Assembly: GCA_023386815.1 (NCBI GenBank)
Contig: JAEWIZ010000022.1
Coordinates: forward strand, 434,001 to 498,000
Length of the DNA: 64,000 nt
Origin: Bacillota bacterium
Lineage (GTDB): Bacteria > Bacillota > Clostridia > Lachnospirales > Lachnospiraceae
Reading direction: 5' to 3'
The translations under genes were made by a program, and so were the position numbers. Position 1 is the first letter of the stretch. Each line of letters begins with the position of its first letter. The notes beneath the pieces were generated by a model. It was not told where the DNA came from. It was given only the letters and a program-made list of their open reading frames with translations, and searched no databases. This document shows, in pieces, positions 44,417 to 52,952 of this stretch.

Positions 44417-44903
44417 CTAATTATTGTCCTGAAATAAATTGAGATAATACTTTACTATGTCCTTTCGGGTTATAATTCCTATGAACTTTTCTCTATCGTC
44501 AATTACCGGAACAAAGTTTTGTTCCATAATACGAAGGAGAATCTATCGTTGTATCAATTTTTACTGCGGGATTCCAACCATAGCGGAGTATATCAGAAAT
44601 CAAAAAATCCTCTTGTAATTTCATAGAATACGTACTATTGTCCAGCATATACCATAAAAAATCTCCTTCACTGACGGTTCCGATATACCTTCCATCCTCT
44701 GAAACTACAGGAATAGCTGTATATCTATGAACTCTCATTTTTTCAAGCCCCTGACGCAAGGTACAATGATCACTCAAAAATGCTACGGAAGCTTTCGGCG
44801 TTAATAAATTGATAATGCTTATTCCTTTCTTGCTATTCATGTCTTTATCGTTATCATCAGAAGAAATGTCTTGTCTTTTTATAAATTTGGAAACAAACTG
44901 CAT
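44417..44903 (-). pseudogene. CBS-domain protein with a frameshift in its second CBS motif
   Basis: From the ATG at 44903 (GAGGTG upstream) the frame encodes a tandem CBS protein, including RYTAIPVVSEDGRYIGTVSEGDFL. It then shifts near 44540 and stops at 44499. In another frame, 44417-44540 continues the expected sequence: LLRIMEQNFVPVIDD, then FIGIITRKDIVKYYLNL and a stop at 44417. Thus about 160 residues were originally encoded. Either this strain has lost the end of the second CBS motif, or there is a sequencing error. CBS pairs usually bind adenine nucleotides. Confidence 0.82.
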
Positions 44904-45087
44904 ATCTTTAGTCACCTCAGTAATATCTATTCTACTTACTATCTATTATCTATTATAAATTCTGTTTTTTCAAGATAGTATTAAGATAAAATTGTAGATA
45001 TGAAAATTGCTTTAACATAACACTAATTTGAAATATGTGACACACTTTAAGTATGGAACCTCAAGAGCTAATCTATCATTACCCTAT

Positions 45088-45666
45088 CTAATTGTCGTTA
45101 TCATATGATCTCTCATACACATCCCGAATGAAGCGTTCATAATTGTATCTTTGGGTGCAACGATTATTATAAATTTTCTTGTCTAATGTTAGTATGGAAT
45201 TGACGTATCGGGCATCCATACTATTAATCGGAGAATATTTGTTATTATTGTAGAGGCAGGTAAGTCTATCGCCAATCTGGTAAAGCTTTTCCTGATGAAT
45301 ACCACTTGAGAAGCCTCTCAACTCCGTATCTTCTTTGCTTCCGCTAAAAAATAATGATTTAGCCAACCAGCCTTCCTCTGCCCAACTATTTTTTGTTGTT
45401 TTGCTCAGCACATAATTCAAGTATTTTGTAAATTCACTGAATTCTCCTGTATGTAACTTAATCCCAACGATTGGATACCAAAGCCCATTTATTTTGCCGC
45501 TGTTGGTACCGGAGGATCTATAATAGGCCAGCGTTACCCTTTCATTCCCATAGTCATATTGTATTTCAACATCAATGAGTCCAATCATCCGAAACGGTTC
45601 TATCGTATAAATATTAATGCGAAAGCTATCTTCATATAATCCCAGAATTTCCACGAAGTCTTTCAT
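45088..45666 (-). CDS. Hypothetical protein downstream of the Ser/Thr kinase
   Basis: The frame opens at 45711, but AGAGGTG places the start at the ATG at 45666. The 192-residue protein is soluble, with no signal peptide or membrane helix, and is rich in Tyr and Asn. It includes LGLYEDSFRINIYTIEPFRM and a central GLWYPIVGIKLHTGEF. I do not recognise a family. It is transcribed in the same direction as the kinase and SR-repeat genes, 105 bases after the kinase stop. A hairpin intervenes, so co-transcription is possible but not certain. Confidence 0.6.
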   Translation of the reverse strand: MKDFVEILGLYEDSFRINIYTIEPFRMIGLIDVEIQYDYGNERVTLAYYRSSGTNSGKINGLWYPIVGIKLHTGEFSEFTKYLNYVLSKTTKNSWAEEGWLAKSLFFSGSKEDTELRGFSSGIHQEKLYQIGDRLTCLYNNNKYSPINSMDARYVNSILTLDKKIYNNRCTQRYNYERFIRDVYERSYDNDN

Positions 45667-45728
45667 ATGACACCTCTTACACATACATATTAAGAAACAA
45701 GAATAAAACACTTCAAATAACAGTCATG

Positions 45729-45764
45729 CGGCCTCATTATCAAATAACAAAGCCGCATGGTTTT
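45729..45764. terminator. Hairpin after the Ser/Thr kinase gene
   Basis: ATGCGGC pairs with GCCGCAT around a 19-base loop. The T-run (GGTTTTTC) is on the plus strand. As a minus-strand terminator it is weak, so partial read-through to the downstream hypothetical gene is possible. Confidence 0.45.
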
Positions 45765-45771
45765 TCTCCAT

Positions 45772-46518
45772 TCAGTTTAGATTTCTGATCTTATTCAACT
45801 GCTGTCTAATTTCCGAAATACTGCCATAGGGTTCATCAATTCCCATAAGTTTTCTTAGTAAAGTCATTTCCTCGGGTGTCAACTCAAGTTCTTTAAACCA
45901 TGGCCGCTCAATGATGTTTGCCTTCCGATAGGTTGTATAATACAGATGAATTAAAAAATCACCAATATACCAATAATCCTCTTCTTTTGTATGTGAAGTG
46001 CCATCCATGATTCTTGCAAGACCAAAATCAATCAAAGATAGTTCTTTCGAATTCTTTCGAATAACATTGGGTAATCTGATGTCACGATGAACGATCTTAT
46101 AGCGATGCAGCTGTTCTATCATATCTAGCAGCTGACTACATATCTCGTGAATCTCTTCCCTGGCAAATTGATATCTTTCCTTGTACAAGATATCCTCAAA
46201 CACTTCACCTTCCATATACTCCATTATGAAGCCTTCTCTGGCACCATCCTTAAATCTGGATATGAATCTTGGAAAACAGGGCTGCTGCAGCCTTTTTAAG
46301 ATCAGCTCCTCATAAAATAATTTGCTCTTGTTCTTTTTCAAGGTGTTTTTCTTTAGCTGTTTCACAACACATGTGTTGTTTTTCACATCAAGTCCCAAGT
46401 ACACAATACCATATCGCCCTTCACCCAACAATCGCAAAATGGTGTAACCACCAATTGTATCGTTTTCTTCATAGTACTTATCCTCAGCTTTGATTTTATC
46501 TCTTATATGAAAATTCAT
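45772..46518 (-). CDS. Compact Ser/Thr protein kinase
   Basis: The frame is open to 46659, but the upstream part overlaps the SR-repeat gene in another frame. The ATG at 46518, with GAGG close upstream, is the sensible start. The 248-residue protein is a single soluble kinase domain: P-loop GEGRYGIVYLG near 30, VVKQLKK with the ATP-binding Lys near 50, catalytic HRDIRLPN near 145 and DFGLAR near 165. There is no transmembrane helix or PASTA repeat, unlike PrkC/Stk kinases. The catalytic loop has Arg where most eukaryotic-like kinases have Lys, and the APE segment is not obvious. Its immediate upstream neighbour is a Ser/Arg-repeat protein, a likely substrate. Confidence 0.88.
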   Translation of the reverse strand: MNFHIRDKIKAEDKYYEENDTIGGYTILRLLGEGRYGIVYLGLDVKNNTCVVKQLKKNTLKKNKSKLFYEELILKRLQQPCFPRFISRFKDGAREGFIMEYMEGEVFEDILYKERYQFAREEIHEICSQLLDMIEQLHRYKIVHRDIRLPNVIRKNSKELSLIDFGLARIMDGTSHTKEEDYWYIGDFLIHLYYTTYRKANIIERPWFKELELTPEEMTLLRKLMGIDEPYGSISEIRQQLNKIRNLN

Positions 46519-46531
46519 AATCCTCACATAA

Positions 46532-46744
46532 TTAATATGATCTGCTATTGAATCGTCTATTTGATCTGGACATGGAACGGCTGACAGATCTATTATTACT
46601 ATTTGATCTTGAGCGTGATCGGCTATTTGACCAGCTACGTGATCTACTGACATTATCATTAGACCTGCTGGAATTGCTCATGGAATAGCCTCCTGAAGTA
46701 TAGTACTTATGGCCTCTGCTGGACTCATTTCTGTTATAACTCAT
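46532..46744 (-). CDS. Ser/Arg-repeat (SR-like) small protein
   Basis: The start is the ATG at 46744 (the frame extends to 46774 without a ribosome site). The 70-residue product contains 25 Ser and 14 Arg. Residues 24-70 are largely SR and RS dipeptides interspersed with Asn, for example VSRSRSWSNSRSRSRSNSN. It should be disordered and highly basic. Serine is encoded by mixed codons (TCA, AGC, AGT, TCC, TCT), so the repeat is selected at protein level rather than being a DNA microsatellite. The stop lies 13 bases before the kinase start, so the genes are coupled. It resembles eukaryotic SR domains only in composition. Function unknown; probably a kinase substrate. Confidence 0.75.
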   Translation of the reverse strand: MSYNRNESSRGHKYYTSGGYSMSNSSRSNDNVSRSRSWSNSRSRSRSNSNNRSVSRSMSRSNRRFNSRSY

Positions 46745-46996
46745 AGGAACACCCCACTTTGAATATAGTTGCAACGTGTAAGATTCTACTTTGCAATAAT
46801 ATCATATGTTCCTATTCGACATTATGTGACACTTCGCGCGGAAACTCGTCATTACTCCTAGTTTAATTGTCATCTTTCCTACGCAGACAATCTTTCATAA
46901 CTCCAGATATGATTTCAGGTTTATATCAATATATGAGTCATCAAAAAAGATGAAGACATATTTAGGATGAAAACCTCTAAAATCTTCCAGGCAGAA

Positions 46997-47740
46997 TCAA
47001 CGCCAAGGACAAAGCTTCACTGAAATGAAATCTACTGCTGCAAACAGTGCAAAGCCGACGATGGATATAACAATAATACCGCTATACATACCACTATAAT
47101 CAATCCGTGACCAGGCATCAACGATATAATATCCCATTCCATACCTTGTCCCATAGCCTTCCACAAAGAAAAGAACGGAAACCGCTGTTCCAAGGGATAC
47201 ACGCAGACTGGTCAATAGCTCCGGTAAAATTGCTGGCAATGTAATATGACGAATAATCTGCATTTTCGAGGCTCCGGCACTGACCGTTACTAGATAAAGA
47301 GAGGAGTCAATATTATGAACACTGTCTCGAACCGCAACAATGACCTGAAATACAATGATTAGAAAGATAATTGCAATTTTAGAACCGTCCCGCATCCCCC
47401 ATAAAAGCATGGCAATGGGAAGTAAGGCGGTTTTAGGAATCGGATAACTAAAATAGACCAGGGGATACAAAAACTTATTGGCATAATTCGAATATGCCAT
47501 TAGAATTCCCAGAGGGATACCTACAAAAAGAGACAAGCCTAACCCAAGACCTACTCGTTCCAGACTTGCCAAAATATGTATTAGGATATCGTCTGCAAGA
47601 ACCTCACCAAAGTTTTGATATACAGTGATAGGATTTGGAATTACGGTAGAATGGACCGCCAGATAACCGATGTACCAAATAATATTGATAAGCAGAAAAC
47701 CCTCAAGAAAGAGGCAAATCCGATTCATCAGCCTTTTCAT
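46997..47740 (-). CDS. ABC transporter permease (SsuC/ThiX type)
   Basis: The 247-residue protein has about six helices and the BPD-transport loop ASKMQIIRHITLPAILPELLTSLR near 165, as in aliphatic sulfonate, nitrate/taurine and pyrimidine (ThiX) importers. Its ATG overlaps the ATPase stop (ATGA), so they are translationally coupled. It is the last gene of the ubiD-ubiA-ubiX-SBP-ATPase-permease operon, whose context suggests an aromatic or heteroaromatic solute. Confidence 0.9.
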   Translation of the reverse strand: MKRLMNRICLFLEGFLLINIIWYIGYLAVHSTVIPNPITVYQNFGEVLADDILIHILASLERVGLGLGLSLFVGIPLGILMAYSNYANKFLYPLVYFSYPIPKTALLPIAMLLWGMRDGSKIAIIFLIIVFQVIVAVRDSVHNIDSSLYLVTVSAGASKMQIIRHITLPAILPELLTSLRVSLGTAVSVLFFVEGYGTRYGMGYYIVDAWSRIDYSGMYSGIIVISIVGFALFAAVDFISVKLCPWR

Positions 47741-48510
47741 GACAATTCACCTCCGTCAACAGGTTTCAGCAATCCGCGCAATCTCCTCTTCCTCTGGAGA
47801 AAGCCCTCACCTTCCACCTCCTGTAATCCAAAAAAAGAATTATCACTATGCTCAATTAGTCTTCCTTTTTCTTTATCCAGTACCGCTATTTCTTTACCCA
47901 GATATAAAGCCTCTTCCAGGCTGTGGGTTACTAATATGGTGGTCGGCTGCTTCTGTCTCCAGATTTTCAGGAAAAGCTCCCATGCTTCGGAGCGGGTAAT
48001 CATGTCCAGAGATGAAAAAGGTTCATCCATTAAAAGCAGATCTGGCTCCTGTAGGAATGCCCGAGCGAGTGCGACCCGCTGTAGCTGACCTCCGCTAAGC
48101 TCTCGGGGATAGCGCTCCAATAAAGAGTCCACCTTCAAAGAACGGCAGGTCTCCTCTAACTCATTATATTTCATATCATCAATTGTCAGCTTATGTATCT
48201 GCAATGGTAGCAGGCAATTTTGACGAACAGTTTTCCAGGGAAGTAAACCCAGGTTCTGGGGAATCACCGCAATTTTATGTGTTTTAGGATTCAGCGGTAG
48301 ATTAACACCACAAACATCAGCAGTTACCGAACCACTTTGGGTGGGAAACATGCCTGCCAACACCTGGATCAGCGTCGACTTGCCACAACCGGAGGTGCCA
48401 AGCACCGCCAGTATCTCCCCCTGCTTTAGCTGCAGGGAGAAGTTCCAAAGTACTGGCACCGGCTTTCCCTTGTTTTTATAGCTTACACAAATATTATCTA
48501 TTGTCAGCAT
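47737..48510 (-). CDS. ABC transporter ATPase (SsuB/TauB/ThiZ type)
   Basis: The ATG at 48510 follows AAGGTG; the upstream GTG at 48519 is less likely. The 257-residue ATPase has Walker A (LGTSGCGKSTLIQ near 38), the Q loop (IPQNLG near 82), signature LSGGQLQRVALARAF near 138 and Walker B (LLLMDEPFSSLD near 160), with the H loop THSLEEAL. It powers the adjacent NMT1/THI5-type importer. Confidence 0.95.
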   Translation of the reverse strand: MLTIDNICVSYKNKGKPVPVLWNFSLQLKQGEILAVLGTSGCGKSTLIQVLAGMFPTQSGSVTADVCGVNLPLNPKTHKIAVIPQNLGLLPWKTVRQNCLLPLQIHKLTIDDMKYNELEETCRSLKVDSLLERYPRELSGGQLQRVALARAFLQEPDLLLMDEPFSSLDMITRSEAWELFLKIWRQKQPTTILVTHSLEEALYLGKEIAVLDKEKGRLIEHSDNSFFGLQEVEGEGFLQRKRRLRGLLKPVDGGELS

Positions 48511-48524
48511 CTTTATCACCTTAC

Positions 48525-49550
48525 TTATTTGGATTCGCTGTAAACATCATAGGTCATCTGTTCATAGGAAAGCGTGGACTCACACAGACCTTTTTTGCTG
48601 GCCCAAAGCACTGCGGCCTCAACATCTTCTTTGACAGGAAGTACACTTTCTCGAAAGGGCTTTACCGTGATTTTCCCAGCCATTTCCTCTGGATAGCATA
48701 CCGCCTCAATTACTGTTTTCTCATAATCTCCAATATCCGTATGATTCATATAATCCACCGCCTCGTTATATGCTTGATACAAATTCCTGATTGCCTCGTT
48801 TTTGCCATCCAAAGCTGACTTTGAGAATGCTGAAACAGCGGGGTAAAGTCCATATTCATTTGCAGTACCAAGTAAAATTGCTCCGTCCTCTAAAGCAAGG
48901 GTTGCAAAGGGCTCCGGCATCAATCCAAGATCAATTTTGTCATTTCTTAGCAGCTCCAAACGATCCGGAATTCTTGGAACCACTTCTTTTATCACATCCG
49001 TAGCTTCCAAACCATTCTTTTCCAGAATATGATCAAGGGTGTATTCAATCAGTGTTTTCTCTGAGATCGCAATACTCTTTCCTTTGATCTGACTAATATC
49101 AGTAATTCCGCTGTTTTTACCTGCCAGCAGAATATAATCGCCATCTGTAATACCGGTGATCTTAACATCAAAGCCGGCATTCTGATACATACACACACCT
49201 ATGTAATCCGTAAGGACACCATCCAGTTCCCCTGCTTGAAACGCGGCATCCCTGTCCTTGGCAGAGGTGAACACCTGTAAATCAAGCTCAAAATTATATT
49301 TGTCTGAAAGCTTATTCTCATTGATCAGCACATAAGGGATGACATCAGAGGAAGACATCATTCCAATTCGAATGATAGGCTTTTCTCCCACAGCGCTCCT
49401 GCCCTCTCCATTTCCCACACACCCTGCAAGAGTAAAAAGCAAAGTTAACAGCATAATCATAAGAATAAATCGATTTCTTACATTTTGATTTCTATCATTT
49501 TGGTTTCTACCATTTTGGATTCTTCTATTCTGATATCTACTATTCTTCAT
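48525..49550 (-). CDS. NMT1/THI5-type substrate-binding lipoprotein with repeat-expanded N-terminus
   Basis: The protein is a 341-residue ABC importer binding protein of the SsuA/NMT1/THI5 type: IRIGMMSSSDVIPYVLINE near 62-80 and the AGELDGVLTDYIGV motif near 110. The lipoprotein signal ends LAGC at Cys44. The N-region is unusually long because of tandem 15-bp repeats that encode R-x-Q-N-x units before the hydrophobic core. Its start overlaps the ubiX end by 11 bases. The ligand is unknown; operon partners argue for a small aromatic acid or a pyrimidine-like precursor. Confidence 0.85.
   Translation of the reverse strand: MKNSRYQNRRIQNGRNQNDRNQNVRNRFILMIMLLTLLFTLAGCVGNGEGRSAVGEKPIIRIGMMSSSDVIPYVLINENKLSDKYNFELDLQVFTSAKDRDAAFQAGELDGVLTDYIGVCMYQNAGFDVKITGITDGDYILLAGKNSGITDISQIKGKSIAISEKTLIEYTLDHILEKNGLEATDVIKEVVPRIPDRLELLRNDKIDLGLMPEPFATLALEDGAILLGTANEYGLYPAVSAFSKSALDGKNEAIRNLYQAYNEAVDYMNHTDIGDYEKTVIEAVCYPEEMAGKITVKPFRESVLPVKEDVEAAVLWASKKGLCESTLSYEQMTYDVYSESK
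49472..49537 (-). repeat. Tandem 15-bp repeats in the binding-protein signal region
   Basis: About three and a half imperfect copies of a unit reading AGAAAYCAAAATGRT on the minus strand encode RIQNG, RNQND, RNQNV and RN. The repeat adds about 20 basic/Asn residues in front of the signal peptide core. Confidence 0.7.
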
Positions 49551-50127
49551 GTTGACCTTCCCATCTTTGGTAATAATTATTTTCGATCCCTAAACCGTCT
49601 AGGGTCTTACCTACAACAAAATCAATCAAATCATCCATAGTTTCAGGCTTACCATAAAATCCGGGCATCGCAGGTAGAATGGTCGCTCCTAGCTGTGAAA
49701 GCTCCGCCATATTTTTCAGATGCACGGTAGAGAGCGGTGTCTCTCTTGGTACCAGCACCAATCTCCGTCTTTCCTTGATCATAACATCAGCGGCACGTGT
49801 CAGCAGTGTCTCAGTAATCCCATGTGCAAGCTTTGCTAGAGTGGACATGGAGCACGGAACAATTGCCATGGCATCAAATCGGCTGGAACCGCTGGCAGCA
49901 GCAGAAAACAGATTGTTGTTATCCTCCAATATAACCTTGGCGCTGTTATTATTCCATAACTTCACCTGCTCCGAAAGAGTGATGCCTGTTTCATATTGCA
50001 ATACCTTCTCTCCAGGCTCTGAGGCAATCAGATGTAGTTCCACCTCCTGCAATAGCAGTTGTTCTGCAAGACGCAGAAAATAGACACTCCCACTTGCACC
50101 GGTTAATCCCAGTATTATTTTCTTCAT
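49540..50127 (-). CDS. ubiX: UbiX-family flavin prenyltransferase
   Basis: The 195-residue flavoprotein joins dimethylallyl phosphate to FMN to make prenylated FMN, the cofactor of UbiD. It has LTGASGSVYFLRLAEQLL near 8-25, IVPCSMSTLAKLAHGITETLLTRAADV near 90-117, and RRLVLVPRETPLSTVHLKNM near 123. A GTG at 50136 is an alternative start. It lies in one operon with ubiD and ubiA and overlaps the binding-protein gene by 11 bases. Its presence confirms that the UbiD here is a prFMN enzyme. Confidence 0.94.
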   Translation of the reverse strand: MKKIILGLTGASGSVYFLRLAEQLLLQEVELHLIASEPGEKVLQYETGITLSEQVKLWNNNSAKVILEDNNNLFSAAASGSSRFDAMAIVPCSMSTLAKLAHGITETLLTRAADVMIKERRRLVLVPRETPLSTVHLKNMAELSQLGATILPAMPGFYGKPETMDDLIDFVVGKTLDGLGIENNYYQRWEGQHEE

Positions 50128-50173
50128 TTTTAACACCCGTGCCTTTCCATTTTATAATCCTTATCCATATATG

Positions 50174-51055
50174 CTAAACAAAAGCATCCAGCAGTCCGAA
50201 TACTAATAATGTCAGACTGACAAGCTGGTTCACGCTATAGGATGCTATATTGACATTTGTCAGGTTTGTCGGCGATACCATGCGGTATTCAGTAACAAAC
50301 AAAGCCGCAATGATAACAACACCGCTATAATAAATCACTCCGAACTGTGGAACTAATATTCCAATGAAAATCATGCAAAAAAGTGTTACAATGTGAAACA
50401 GACACGCAATCCGCAAAGCTCCCTTTACACCGAACCTAACGGGAACAGAATGCAGCCCGTTCTGTCTGTCAAACTCATAATCCTGGCAGCCATAGATAAT
50501 GTCAAAACCGGCAACCCATAACGTATTGGCTACCCCCATGACCAGCGCAAGAAATTCAAATTTCCCTGTAACTGCAAGCCAGGCACCAACCGGAGCACAG
50601 GCACAGGTAACCCCCAGTACCAGATGACATAAAAAGGTAAAGCGCTTACAATAGGAATAAACTATCAGCAAAACAAGTGCCACCGGAGAAAGAGCAAAAC
50701 ACAGCCAGTTCAGTTGATACGCCCCAAAGAGCATAATCAGGAAACAGATGCCGGTAAAGACAATTACCTCTCCAGCTTTCATCTCGCCTTTTGGAAGCTG
50801 ACGGTTTGCCGTACGAGGATTTTTTGCATCAATCTTCGCATCAATCACACGGTTGATAGCATTTGCCCCGGTACGCGCACCCATAAAACAAACAATAATC
50901 CATATGAGAACAGAAATCTCAGGTAACCCATGGGCAGCAAGAACCATAGAAACCAGCGCAAAACTGAAAGAAAAAATCGTATGGGAAAACATCACCAACT
51001 TTCCATAATCTTTTATCTTTCTGATCAGTCTTTTAAATATTCCCATCCAGCCCAT
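50174..51055 (-). CDS. ubiA: UbiA-family aromatic prenyltransferase
   Basis: The 293-residue membrane protein has about eight helices and both Asp-rich motifs of the UbiA superfamily: NAINRVIDAKIDAKNPRTA near 68-86 and DIIYGCQDYEFDRQNGLHS near 183-201. It should attach an isoprenoid chain to an aromatic acid such as 4-hydroxybenzoate or a naphthoate. GGTGGAG favours the start at 51055 over the in-frame codon at 51073. It overlaps the end of ubiD by 23 bases. Protohaem farnesyltransferase and chlorophyll synthase are less likely on motif spacing. Confidence 0.9.
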   Translation of the reverse strand: MGWMGIFKRLIRKIKDYGKLVMFSHTIFSFSFALVSMVLAAHGLPEISVLIWIIVCFMGARTGANAINRVIDAKIDAKNPRTANRQLPKGEMKAGEVIVFTGICFLIMLFGAYQLNWLCFALSPVALVLLIVYSYCKRFTFLCHLVLGVTCACAPVGAWLAVTGKFEFLALVMGVANTLWVAGFDIIYGCQDYEFDRQNGLHSVPVRFGVKGALRIACLFHIVTLFCMIFIGILVPQFGVIYYSGVVIIAALFVTEYRMVSPTNLTNVNIASYSVNQLVSLTLLVFGLLDAFV

Positions 51056-52742
51056 ATTCGCTCCACCTTTCACTGACAGCCAGCTTCATCTCCTGTGTCA
51101 TAACAATGTCATCAGGCCAGTCCCGTGACAATCCTTCTCCCTTGTACTTCCTTGTTGCATCAATACCTATTTTTTGTCCTAGGATAACCAAATCTCTCGC
51201 AGCATCAATATTATTAAATACCTTCCACATTACTGTAGATAAATCAGCCGGATCGATGTCACCATCTACGCAGATTACAATTTTTTCGGGATGCAGCGGT
51301 AAATAATTCTCCAGTACCTTCCTTCCCTGGAAATCCTTCTGTTTCTCAATCGGGATAACAATAAAAGTATCCTGTACACCTACCTCTGCGGGAGTATCCC
51401 TATCTGTAGCATCAATCCCAAGACGGCAGCCGTATAGAGCTTTCCCTGAGGAATGATCCAATGCGTCCAGTGGTCCGTTACAAAGAAAAAGACTTTCCCT
51501 GCCCCGTAGGTTTTTTAAAACCGTATCACGAACCCTGGAAAGATTCTGAGCATCCACCGACTCGTCCACTACAATAATCATTTTTGTGTACATCATCTGA
51601 CCCATGCCCCAGATAGCGTTCATCACCTTGCGCGCTGCACCAGGATAACGATTTTTTATCGAAACAATAGCACAGTTGTGGAACACTCCCTCAAGAGGGA
51701 GATTCAAATCCATGAGCTCGGGTATTTGCAGCCGTAGAAAGGGCAAGAAGATACGTTCCGTTGCCTTCGCCATATAACAGTCTTCCATTGGCGGCTTTCC
51801 GACCACCGTCGCAGGATAAACCGGCTCTTTTTTATGAGTAATACAGGTCACATGAAAAACCGGATATTGATCAGCTAAAGAATAATAACCGGTATGATCT
51901 CCGAAGGGTCCTTCTGTTACATAATCTTCCTTTGGGTCAACATAACCCTCCAGTACAAATTCCGCATCAGCTGGAACATAGATATCATTGGTAATGCACT
52001 TAACCATCTTGACACGTGCTTTCCGAAGCCATCCAGCAAACATAATCTCGTCTATCATTTTCGGAAGCGGGCTGGTTGCAGCATAGGTAATTACCGGATC
52101 ACACCCCAGTGCAACGGACACCGGCATTTTCTTTCCTGCCTTTGCATAAGACTGAAAAATTTCCGAGCCATCCTTATGCTTATGCCAATGCATTCCCGTA
52201 CTTGTCCTGTCAAGGATCTGCATCCGGTACATTCCCACATTTTGACGTCGGCTGTTTGCCTCTTTCGTAAAAACCAAGGGAAGCGTAAAAAAACGGCCTG
52301 CATCCTGCGGCCAGCATTTTAGTACGGGCAAAGTAAATAAATCCGGTTCTCGTTCAATCACCTGCTGGCAAGCTCCCCTGCGCCTGCTTCGGCGCGGAAA
52401 TACATGTAGCATTCGCAGCATGCGAGGTATACTACTGATCAGTCCACGAATGGAAAGATAATTTTCAATATTTAAGTACTGCGCAATTTCTGTTCCGATT
52501 TCATCTAAATTACCTACCCCCAGTGCCATGCTCATACGCTTTTCACTGCCCATTGCATTCATTACTACTGGATACGAAAACCCTTTTGCCTGCTCAAATA
52601 ACAAGGCAGAGCCCTTCGCTTTGCTGACGCGGTCTACAATCTCTGTCATTTCTAGTTCGGTGGATACCGGGATATTTATTTTTATTAATTCATTACTCGC
52701 TTCCAGCTCTTTCAGAAAGCTTTGCAAATCACGATATGCCAT
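51033..52742 (-). CDS. ubiD: UbiD-family prenylated-FMN-dependent decarboxylase
   Basis: The 569-residue protein matches UbiD: N-terminal YRDLQSFLKELEASNELIKI, EIVDRVSKAKGSALLFEQAKG near 30-50, GPFGDHTGYYS near 275 and PATVVGKPPMEDCYMAKATERIFLP near 310, containing family catalytic-site residues. It would remove the carboxyl group from a prenylated or free aromatic acid using the UbiX-made cofactor. It is the first gene of the operon, with a strong GAGAGGAG site. Related proteins also act in menaquinone synthesis by the futalosine route and in (de)carboxylation of phenolic acids. Confidence 0.94.
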   Translation of the reverse strand: MAYRDLQSFLKELEASNELIKINIPVSTELEMTEIVDRVSKAKGSALLFEQAKGFSYPVVMNAMGSEKRMSMALGVGNLDEIGTEIAQYLNIENYLSIRGLISSIPRMLRMLHVFPRRSRRRGACQQVIEREPDLFTLPVLKCWPQDAGRFFTLPLVFTKEANSRRQNVGMYRMQILDRTSTGMHWHKHKDGSEIFQSYAKAGKKMPVSVALGCDPVITYAATSPLPKMIDEIMFAGWLRKARVKMVKCITNDIYVPADAEFVLEGYVDPKEDYVTEGPFGDHTGYYSLADQYPVFHVTCITHKKEPVYPATVVGKPPMEDCYMAKATERIFLPFLRLQIPELMDLNLPLEGVFHNCAIVSIKNRYPGAARKVMNAIWGMGQMMYTKMIIVVDESVDAQNLSRVRDTVLKNLRGRESLFLCNGPLDALDHSSGKALYGCRLGIDATDRDTPAEVGVQDTFIVIPIEKQKDFQGRKVLENYLPLHPEKIVICVDGDIDPADLSTVMWKVFNNIDAARDLVILGQKIGIDATRKYKGEGLSRDWPDDIVMTQEMKLAVSERWSEYGLDGNI

Positions 52743-52952
52743 GAAGCAGCTCCTCTCGGTTTCATTTTGTTTTTGTCATAAAATTAACAAAAGCCTTCTA
52801 CCAGATTATACCACGAAAATACATAATAAAAAAGATTGTAAAGCTATTTTTATGATAACTAACCCTGCAATCATTGTTCTCTATTAAAAAAAGCTGTTCA
52901 CAGTAACCAACAATATAGAAAAGCTTATAAGAATGTATCCAATAATTAGCTA

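Noticed and set aside
46519..46659. N-terminal extension of the kinase upstream of 46518
   Set aside because: It overlaps the SR-repeat gene in another frame and gives a low-complexity sequence unrelated to kinases; the ATG at 46518 just before the kinase domain is better.
47615..48088. 157-residue plus-strand open frame
   Set aside because: It is antisense to the ABC permease and ATPase genes, whose motifs are unambiguous.
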